Source: Fusobacterium sp.
GTDB taxonomy: Bacteria; Fusobacteriota; Fusobacteriia; Fusobacteriales; Fusobacteriaceae
DNA: 7,742 nt
Assembly (NCBI GenBank): GCA_019410665.1
Contig: DXSD01000090.1
Coordinates: 1-7,742, forward strand
Direction: 5' to 3'
The notes under the pieces are model-generated. The model was not told where the DNA came from and made no database searches. It saw only the letters and a list, made by a program, of their open reading frames with translations. A program made the translations under genes and the position numbers. Within the stretch, counting starts at the first letter, position 1; the number at the start of each line of letters is the position of its first letter. Below, piece after piece: positions 1 through 5,046 of this stretch.

Positions 1-1319
1 ATTTACCAATAATGTTTGCTATGGCTATTCCTCTTGGACTTGCTAGACAAGATAAAGGAGTGGCTGCTTTTTCTGGATATGTAGGATTTGTAATGTCTAG
101 TATGACAGCAAACTTCTTCTTAAAAGTGACAGGGACTCTTGCTACACCTGAAAATATGAAAGCTGCTGGACAAGCTATGGTATTTGGAGTACAAAGTGTA
201 GATATTGGGGTACTTGGAGGAGTAATAATTGGTATTATTGTCTACAAAATTCATGATAGATTTTGTGAAATAAAACTTCCTGATGCTCTTGCTTTCTTTG
301 GTGGAGCTAGATTTGTTCCTATTGCTACTGCTGTTATCGTAGGAATTGTTGGACTTGTTATCCCATTAATTTGGCCATTCTTTAATGGAATAATCATTAA
401 AATTGGAGAACTTATAGGTAAAGCTGGAGTTTTCGGTCCATTTGTATTTGGAGCTGGAGAAGGTATTTTAAGACCATTTGGATTACATCATATTCTAGTG
501 GCTATGATTAGATTTACATCAGCTGGAGGAGAGGCTATTGTAAATGGAGATACTGTATATGGTGCTTTAAATATATTCTATAAAGAGTTTGCTAACGGTG
601 TATTAGATCCTAATGTAACAAGATTTTTATCTCAAGGTAAGATGCCATCATATATGTTTGGTTTACCTGCTGTAGCTCTTGCTATTTATCATACAGCTAA
701 ACCTGAAAATAGAAAGAAAGTAAAAGGATTACTTGCCTCTGGACTTGTTGCTTGTGTAATTGGTGGAATTACTGAACCTTTAGAGTTTATTTTCCTTTTC
801 CTATCACCTGTACTATATCTTTTCCATTGTATAATGGTTGGACTTGGATTTATGACAATGGGAATTTTAAAAGTTGCAATAGGAAATACTGATGGTAACC
901 TAATAGACTTTATTGTTTTTGGTGTTTTACAGGGATTTAGAACTAAGTGGTATCTTGTTATACCTGTGGGAATCGTTTGGTTTGCTATCTATTATTTTGT
1001 ATTTAAATATGCTATCTTAAAATTTGATTTAAAAACACCTGGAAGAGAAGTGGTATCTAATGATTCAGATATAAAACTTGGTGGATATGATGCTGAAAGA
1101 CTTCTAAAAGCCCTTGGTGGAAAGGACAATATAGTCTCTTTAGATAACTGTATCACTAGACTTAGACTTGTTGTAAATGATATGAGCCTAATTAATGAAG
1201 ATGAGATTAAAGCTACTGGAGCTATAGCTGTTGTTAAACTTGATGCTAGTAACTTACAAGTTATAATTGGACCTCAAGTTCATGTTGTTAAAAATAAATT
1301 AGATAAACTTATTAAGTAG
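1..1319 (+). CDS. malX: PTS maltose/glucose permease EIICB, MalX-like (5' end outside window)
   Basis: Membrane permease of the phosphotransferase system. It should import glucose or maltose and phosphorylate the sugar as it enters, taking phosphate from a separate EIIA. The frame is open to the left edge, and the codons before the ATG at 12 read Leu-Pro-Ile, matching the LPV of E. coli MalX, so that ATG is internal and roughly 80 N-terminal residues are missing. Numbering from that ATG, residues 1-335 are the multi-span EIIC domain, with conserved GLHH (157-160) and GITEP (252-256, nucleotides 765-779). A LKTPGRE linker (339-346) leads to the EIIB domain (about 358-435), whose LDNCITRLRL motif carries the phospho-accepting Cys380 (1149-1151). 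No EIIA domain is fused. It is co-transcribed with malY. Family assignment is firm by recalled similarity to MalX. The exact sugar is uncertain, since the fusobacterial maltose transporter MalB belongs to the same family. Confidence 0.93.
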   Translation, partial: LPIMFAMAIPLGLARQDKGVAAFSGYVGFVMSSMTANFFLKVTGTLATPENMKAAGQAMVFGVQSVDIGVLGGVIIGIIVYKIHDRFCEIKLPDALAFFGGARFVPIATAVIVGIVGLVIPLIWPFFNGIIIKIGELIGKAGVFGPFVFGAGEGILRPFGLHHILVAMIRFTSAGGEAIVNGDTVYGALNIFYKEFANGVLDPNVTRFLSQGKMPSYMFGLPAVALAIYHTAKPENRKKVKGLLASGLVACVIGGITEPLEFIFLFLSPVLYLFHCIMVGLGFMTMGILKVAIGNTDGNLIDFIVFGVLQGFRTKWYLVIPVGIVWFAIYYFVFKYAILKFDLKTPGREVVSNDSDIKLGGYDAERLLKALGGKDNIVSLDNCITRLRLVVNDMSLINEDEIKATGAIAVVKLDASNLQVIIGPQVHVVKNKLDKLIK

Positions 1320-1323
1320 GTGA
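1318..1323 (+). promoter_or_regulatory. malY ribosome binding site overlapping the malX stop
   Basis: AGGTGA lies five bases before the ATG at 1329 and overlaps the last two bases of the malX TAG stop. It decides the malY start: a GTG at 1320 is in frame but sits inside this Shine-Dalgarno sequence and has none of its own, while the ATG gives a protein aligning from residue 1 with E. coli MalY (both 390 aa). Confidence 0.75.
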
Positions 1324-1328
1324 GTTAT

Positions 1329-2501
1329 ATGAATTTTAATACTGTCATTGATAGAATGGGAACTTACTGCACACAATGGGATTATGTAAAGGATAGATTT
1401 GGGAAAGAGGGACTTTTACCATTCACTATTTCTGATATGGATTTTCAAGCTCCTAAAGAGATTCAAGAAGCTCTTATCAAAAGGGTCAACCATGGGGTAT
1501 TTGGGTATAGTAGATGGAATCATGAAGATTTCAAAAATTCAATTGAATTTTGGTATAGATCTAGATTTAATTTTCAAATTAACAAAGATTGGATATTATA
1601 TGCTCCAAGTGTAATATATTCAGTTGCTAAATTTATAGAGATGAAATCAAATATAGGGGATGGAGTATTAATAAATACTCCTGCCTATGATGGTTTTTTC
1701 AAAGTGATAAGTGATAATGATAGAAAAATTATATCTTCCCCTCTTATAAAAAAAGAGAAGGGTTATGAAATAGATTTTGAAGATTTTGAAGAAAAATGTA
1801 AAATTTCTAAAATCTTTTTGATGTGCAGTCCTCATAATCCTGTGGGAAAGGTTTGGAGTAAAGAGGAAATTAAAAAAATTATCTCAATTTGTAAAAAATA
1901 TAATGTTTTTATAATTTCTGATGAGATTCATATGGATATAGTTTATAGTGGAAATCATACTCCTATCTTAGAGGTAACTGGTGATTATATTGAAAATATT
2001 GCTCTTTGTACTGCAGCTTCTAAGACTTTTAATACTCCTGCTCTTGGTGGAGCCTATATACTTTGTACTACTGCTGAAGATAGAGATGAATATCTTAGAA
2101 TACTTAAAAATAAAGAGGCATTATCATCACCTAGTATATTGGGAGTTATTGCTACTATAACTGCTTACAATCAATGTGGATATTGGGTTGATGAGCTTTT
2201 AGAATACACAAAAGAAAATATTAAATTTGTAAAAAAATATTTAGAAGAAAATATTCCACAACTATCTTGTGAAATCCCAGAAGGCTGTTATTTTGCTTGG
2301 ATAGATTTTTCTAAATTAAATATCTCTAGTGATAAATTTCAAGAGCTCCTTATCAACATAGGTAAAGTGGCAATTATGCCAGGAGTTACCTATGGAGATG
2401 AAGGGAAAAATTACTTGAGATTAAATGTTGGTTGTCCTAGAAAAAAAGTGGAAGATGGTTTAAATAGAATAAAAATTTCTCTTGAAAACTTAAAAAAATA
2501 A
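1329..2501 (+). CDS. malY: MalY/PatB-family PLP-dependent C-S lyase (cystathionine beta-lyase type)
   Basis: Cytoplasmic fold-type I PLP enzyme, 390 aa, the usual family length. Family members cleave the C-S bond of cystathionine or cysteine, giving pyruvate, ammonia and homocysteine or sulfide. Visible landmarks are the MalY-like N-terminus (CTQWDYV 14-20, LPFTISDMDF 30-39), GVFGYSRW (56-63), the cofactor-stacking Tyr120 in NTPAYD, Asn170 in SPHNPVGK, Asp198 in ISDEIHMD for the PLP ring nitrogen, the Schiff-base Lys232 in ASKTFN (codon 2022-2024), and the substrate-carboxylate Arg364 in YLRLNVGCPR. All key residues are intact, so it should be active. It follows malX by nine bases, as in E. 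coli, where MalY also inhibits the activator MalT and MalI represses malXY. No malT or malI is in this window, so a regulatory role here is untested. A sulfide-producing role is plausible for a fusobacterium but is inference. Confidence 0.93.
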   Translation: MNFNTVIDRMGTYCTQWDYVKDRFGKEGLLPFTISDMDFQAPKEIQEALIKRVNHGVFGYSRWNHEDFKNSIEFWYRSRFNFQINKDWILYAPSVIYSVAKFIEMKSNIGDGVLINTPAYDGFFKVISDNDRKIISSPLIKKEKGYEIDFEDFEEKCKISKIFLMCSPHNPVGKVWSKEEIKKIISICKKYNVFIISDEIHMDIVYSGNHTPILEVTGDYIENIALCTAASKTFNTPALGGAYILCTTAEDRDEYLRILKNKEALSSPSILGVIATITAYNQCGYWVDELLEYTKENIKFVKKYLEENIPQLSCEIPEGCYFAWIDFSKLNISSDKFQELLINIGKVAIMPGVTYGDEGKNYLRLNVGCPRKKVEDGLNRIKISLENLKK

Positions 2502-2524
2502 TTATTTCGCTTTTTTAACTTTTC
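2484..2524 (+). terminator. Weak AT-rich hairpin at the end of malXY
   Basis: An imperfect inverted repeat straddles the malY stop: GAAAA-C-TTAAAAAA (2484-2497) and TTTTTTAA-C-TTTTC (2511-2524) pair except for a C:C mismatch, with a 13-base loop. It is almost all A:T pairs and no separate T run follows, so it may be a poor terminator or a chance product of A- and T-runs. Confidence 0.3.
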
Positions 2525-2528
2525 CCTC

Positions 2529-2557
2529 TTTATTTATTCCTATTTATGGAGTATACT
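2529..2557 (+). promoter_or_regulatory. Possible sigma-70 type promoter for the MORN-repeat gene
   Basis: TATACT at 2552-2557 is one base from the consensus -10 box. Seventeen bases upstream, TTTATT (2529-2534) is only a weak -35 match. It lies about 50 bases before the gene, in the only gap between malY and the repeat protein. AT-rich DNA yields such matches often, so this is tentative. Confidence 0.35.
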
Positions 2558-2609
2558 TGTATTAAGCTAAGAGTTTTTATTCAATATCATTGGTAGAGGG
2601 GGAGTTAAA

Positions 2610-3161
2610 ATGACTAATCAGTACAATAAAGATGGTAAAAAAGAGGGACTTTGGGTTAAAACTTATGACAATGGTGCTATACAAGAGGAGAAAAACTATG
2701 TCAATGGTATCAGAGAGGGAGAATATAAGTCTTATTATATGAATGGCCAAGTAGAAACAAGAAAGTTTTATAAAAACGGGAATATTGATGGTGTTTATGA
2801 AACTTTCTATAGTGATGGAAAATTAAGTTCTATTCGTCACTTAGAAAATGGAGAAGCTAAAGGTCTTTGTGAAGAGTATTATCCTAATGGTAAGTTAAAA
2901 AGAACAGCTTTTTATGAAACAACATCTACAACAAGTAAAAATATAAAGTATTATCCAAATGGGCAAATGAAACTTAGTGTTAATTTAAAAAATGGAGCTA
3001 TGTTTGGACTATACACTGAATATTTTTCTAATGGAACTCTTCATATAGAGTGTCACTATACTGATCATGGTAAACTACATGGTAGATATAGAGAGTATGA
3101 TTCAACTGGAAAACTTATAAAAGATTGCACTTATATCAATGGTATTGAACAAATAAAATAG
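2610..3161 (+). CDS. MORN-variant repeat protein, YwqK type
   Basis: 183-aa protein built almost wholly of seven tandem repeats of about 22-26 residues, each with the pattern G-x-Y-x-x-Y-[YF]-x-[ND]-G-x-[LMV] followed by a strand and a turn (examples YYPNGKLK, YYMNGQVE, YSDGKLSS). This is the MORN_2 type, annotated in databases as 'toxin-antitoxin system YwqK family antitoxin'. Such repeats form an elongated beta-sheet and presumably bind a partner. No enzymatic residues can be named. There is no signal peptide or membrane segment, so it is expected to be cytoplasmic. The start is set by a strong AGAGGGGGAG ribosome binding site (2595-2604) five bases before the ATG. No toxin-like gene is adjacent: malY lies upstream and a convergent kinase downstream. 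It appears to be its own transcription unit ending in a good terminator. The family is clear; the function is unknown. Confidence 0.85.
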   Translation: MTNQYNKDGKKEGLWVKTYDNGAIQEEKNYVNGIREGEYKSYYMNGQVETRKFYKNGNIDGVYETFYSDGKLSSIRHLENGEAKGLCEEYYPNGKLKRTAFYETTSTTSKNIKYYPNGQMKLSVNLKNGAMFGLYTEYFSNGTLHIECHYTDHGKLHGRYREYDSTGKLIKDCTYINGIEQIK

Positions 3162-3169
3162 ATGTAAAG

Positions 3170-3208
3170 AGGGAGTGTTACTTTGATTGCAACACTCCCT
3201 TATTTTTT
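3170..3208 (+). terminator. Rho-independent terminator, probably bidirectional
   Basis: A nine-base perfect stem GGGAGTGTT (3171-3179) / AACACTCCC (3191-3199), extended by an A:T pair, encloses an 11-base loop and is followed by TTATTTTTT. It begins nine bases after the stop of the MORN-repeat gene. It also sits only seven bases beyond the stop of the opposing kinase gene. Read on the - strand the downstream TCTTTAC is a weaker U-tract, so termination in that direction is likely but less efficient. Confidence 0.88.
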
Positions 3209-4670
3209 AATATTTATAAAATATACTTCCACCTATAAACTCTTTTAAAATAGAGTCATCTGGAATAAGATCTACTTTAATATCAACAAAACAATATAAA
3301 AATCTCATAAGTCTTTTAGCTTCTTCATAGTGAGGGCTACTAGGTTTAACTTTTATAAGCTCTCTTAGGGCATAACTTTTCAGTACCCCCAACTCATAAA
3401 CTAAGTTGCTATTAAATAGTGCATCTGCTTCTTCTTGATATGGGAAAATATGCTTCTCCTCTCCTCTTCTTACAGAGGGCCACATAGCTATTGTTCCTTC
3501 TCCTTTTTCCTCTCTTGAAAGGCTATCTCTCACTAATCTTCTAATCTCCCTTACATCACTTGTAGAGATTCTATTGTGCCTATCAATATTAAGTTGAGTT
3601 AAGCAACTTATATAAATTTTAAACTTATTCTCTCTAGGTATCTCACTTGTAAGTCTTTCATTTAACCCATGAATACCCTCTATTATAATCAATCCATTTT
3701 TCTCTGGAACTTTCATCATAGTTCCTACAGCTTCTCTCTCTCCAGTTATAAAGTTATACTCTGGAATCTCTACCTCTTTTCCAGCTACTAAATCCTTTAA
3801 ATTTTCATTTAAAAGTTTCAGATCTAAAGCTTCAATAGTTTCAAAATCCTTTTTCCCATTTTCATCTAGTGGAACATTTGCCCTTCCTATATAATAGTTA
3901 TCCAATGATATAACTATAGGATTCATTCCATTAGCTCTTAAATGAATATATAACCTTTTACTAAAAGTTGTTTTTCCAGATGAAGATGGTCCCGCAATAG
4001 TTACAAGTTTAATTTTATCATTACTTGATATACTTTGAGCTATCTTAGCTATATCTTTATGGTGTAATGCTTCATTTACTCTGATTAGCTCTCCAATCTC
4101 TTTATTTAATACTTTTTCATTCAAACTTCCAAGGGTATCTACTCCTAAAATTTGATTCCATTTTCCAGCTTCTAAAAATACCTTGGCTATCTTAGGAGTA
4201 TCTATTTTAGGTGGCAATACTTTCTCTTTAGTAGTAGGATATTTTAAAATAAATCCCTCATTGTATTTAGTTAGCTCAAATAGATCTATATCTCCAGTAA
4301 ATTCATAAGGTTTTTCATAAACATAATCATGATATCCATCAATAGAGTACTCCATCATACTTGTCCAACCACTATTGTCTAAAAGTTTTCTCACATCTTC
4401 ACGTTCAATAGTTCCACTTTTTGCTTTTAACTCCTCATTTACTCCACAAACTAACTCAATTGGATAGTTTTTCTCAATTATCTCCTTCATTTTTTGAGTG
4501 ATTTTCTCTATCCCTTCCTCTGTTAAAATTATCTTCTCAATTTCACCATAAACTCCATTATTTAATGAGTTATCTATAATTACATCTCCTTCAGGAAATA
4601 TCTCCTTTACAGCCTTTAAAAAGACTAACTTCAATGTTGTTGAGTATTTTTTAGCATTAAACTCTACCAT
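3207..4670 (-). CDS. Nucleoside kinase, uridine kinase/phosphoribulokinase family with ThrRS-like N-terminal region
   Basis: 487-aa cytoplasmic P-loop kinase, expected to phosphorylate a nucleoside such as uridine with a nucleoside triphosphate. Residues 1 to about 150 resemble the second additional domain of threonyl-tRNA synthetases (IFPEGDVIIDNSLNNGVYGEI near 24-44). About 215-440 is the kinase domain: Walker A GPSSSGKT (227-234, nucleotides 3969-3992), the SLDNYY strand end with Asp257, PEYNFITGER (303-312), EGIHGLN (331-337) and an Arg-rich lid region (DRHNRIS, REIRRLVRD, 363-382). Many relatives in clostridia are about 550 aa and begin with a TGS domain; this one lacks it. The start is secure: AGGAGGG (4676-4682) lies five bases before the ATG. 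It follows the ydbC unit on the same strand but is separated from it by an inverted repeat. Substrate preference cannot be read from the sequence. Confidence 0.88.
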   Translation of the reverse strand: MVEFNAKKYSTTLKLVFLKAVKEIFPEGDVIIDNSLNNGVYGEIEKIILTEEGIEKITQKMKEIIEKNYPIELVCGVNEELKAKSGTIEREDVRKLLDNSGWTSMMEYSIDGYHDYVYEKPYEFTGDIDLFELTKYNEGFILKYPTTKEKVLPPKIDTPKIAKVFLEAGKWNQILGVDTLGSLNEKVLNKEIGELIRVNEALHHKDIAKIAQSISSNDKIKLVTIAGPSSSGKTTFSKRLYIHLRANGMNPIVISLDNYYIGRANVPLDENGKKDFETIEALDLKLLNENLKDLVAGKEVEIPEYNFITGEREAVGTMMKVPEKNGLIIIEGIHGLNERLTSEIPRENKFKIYISCLTQLNIDRHNRISTSDVREIRRLVRDSLSREEKGEGTIAMWPSVRRGEEKHIFPYQEEADALFNSNLVYELGVLKSYALRELIKVKPSSPHYEEAKRLMRFLYCFVDIKVDLIPDDSILKEFIGGSIFYKY

Positions 4671-4675
4671 ATTTT

Positions 4676-4682
4676 CCCTCCT
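4676..4682 (-). promoter_or_regulatory. Ribosome binding site of the nucleoside kinase gene
   Basis: AGGAGGG on the - strand with a five-base AAAAT spacer before the ATG at 4670. Its strength supports this start and argues that the lack of an N-terminal TGS domain is real rather than a wrongly chosen start. Confidence 0.8.
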
Positions 4683-4726
4683 ATTCTTATATTACTATAT
4701 TTTTATTATATAATTTTTTCCTATAT

Positions 4727-4755
4727 ATTATAAGAAGAAATTATGGAACTAAAAA
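4727..4755 (-). promoter_or_regulatory. Possible promoter of the nucleoside kinase gene
   Basis: A perfect -10 box TATAAT lies at 4727-4732 on the - strand, with a weak -35 candidate TTTTTA (4750-4755) seventeen bases upstream. A second TATAAT at 4705-4710 is an alternative. The proposed -35 overlaps the arm and T-run of the inverted repeat that ends the upstream unit. The local sequence is extremely AT-rich, so this is tentative. Confidence 0.35.
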
Positions 4756-4800
4756 CTGTGTTTATTATTTTATATTTTAAAGTTTAAACACAGTTTAGTT
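4747..4800 (-). terminator. Inverted repeat, likely terminator of the helicase-ydbC unit
   Basis: Twelve-base perfect arms AAACTGTGTTTA (4753-4764) and TAAACACAGTTT (4785-4796), extended by AACT/AGTT (4747-4750 and 4797-4800) past a two-base bulge, surround a 20-base AT-rich loop. It starts six bases after the ydbC stop, and on the - strand the stem runs into TTTTTAGTT, so a Rho-independent terminator fits best. The long loop is unusual, and a regulator-binding site near the kinase promoter is an alternative. Confidence 0.6.
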
Positions 4801-4805
4801 ATTAT

Positions 4806-5045
4806 TTAATTATCTAAAATATTTAACTCTTCTTCTATTAATCTTTTTAATACTCTCAACTCTTCTTCTGTTAATGTTATTCCTCTTCCCATTTTTTTAT
4901 GCTCAGGATCCCAAGTTCTTATATCATATTTAGGTTCTTCTCCATTCCAACTCACACGAGTTAATTCTTTTTTCCATCCTTTACTACTTTCAGATATAAC
5001 TCCTAATTCATTCAAAATTTCAAATTTCAACTCTTTTTTCTCCAT
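4806..5045 (-). CDS. ydbC: YdbC-family PC4-type single-stranded-DNA-binding protein
   Basis: 79-aa protein of the bacterial PC4 (transcriptional coactivator p15) family. It closely resembles Lactococcus YdbC, a small dimer that binds single-stranded DNA on a curved beta-sheet. The recognisable core is KFEILNELGVIS (8-19), KGWKKELTRVSWN (22-34, basic and aromatic, expected DNA contact), PKYDIRTWDPEHKKMGRGITL (about 38-58) and a C-terminal helix rich in Glu and Leu used for dimerisation in the family. The start is the ATG at 5045, with GGAGGA five bases upstream. An upstream in-frame TTG at 5111 has no ribosome binding site and would add 22 residues foreign to the family. Its ATG comes one base after the helicase stop, so translation is probably coupled and the protein may work with the helicase-nuclease on ssDNA. 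That partnership is inferred from position only, as ydbC is often found alone as a general nucleic-acid-binding gene. Confidence 0.9.
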   Translation of the reverse strand: MEKKELKFEILNELGVISESSKGWKKELTRVSWNGEEPKYDIRTWDPEHKKMGRGITLTEEELRVLKRLIEEELNILDN

Positions 5046-5046
5046 A

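Noticed and set aside
12..14. ATG as the malX start
   Set aside because: The frame is open to the left edge, and the residues before it continue the MalX alignment; the protein would also lack its first membrane spans.
1320..1322. GTG as the malY start
   Set aside because: It sits within the Shine-Dalgarno sequence that serves the ATG at 1329, and the three added residues are absent from MalY.
1399..1614. 71-residue open frame on the + strand inside malY
   Set aside because: It lies in another frame of a well-conserved enzyme gene, has no ribosome binding site and encodes nothing recognisable.
2643..3150. Repeats in the MORN gene as a CRISPR or DNA tandem array
   Set aside because: The similarity is at the protein level, with divergent codons and no constant spacers. 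They are coding repeats.
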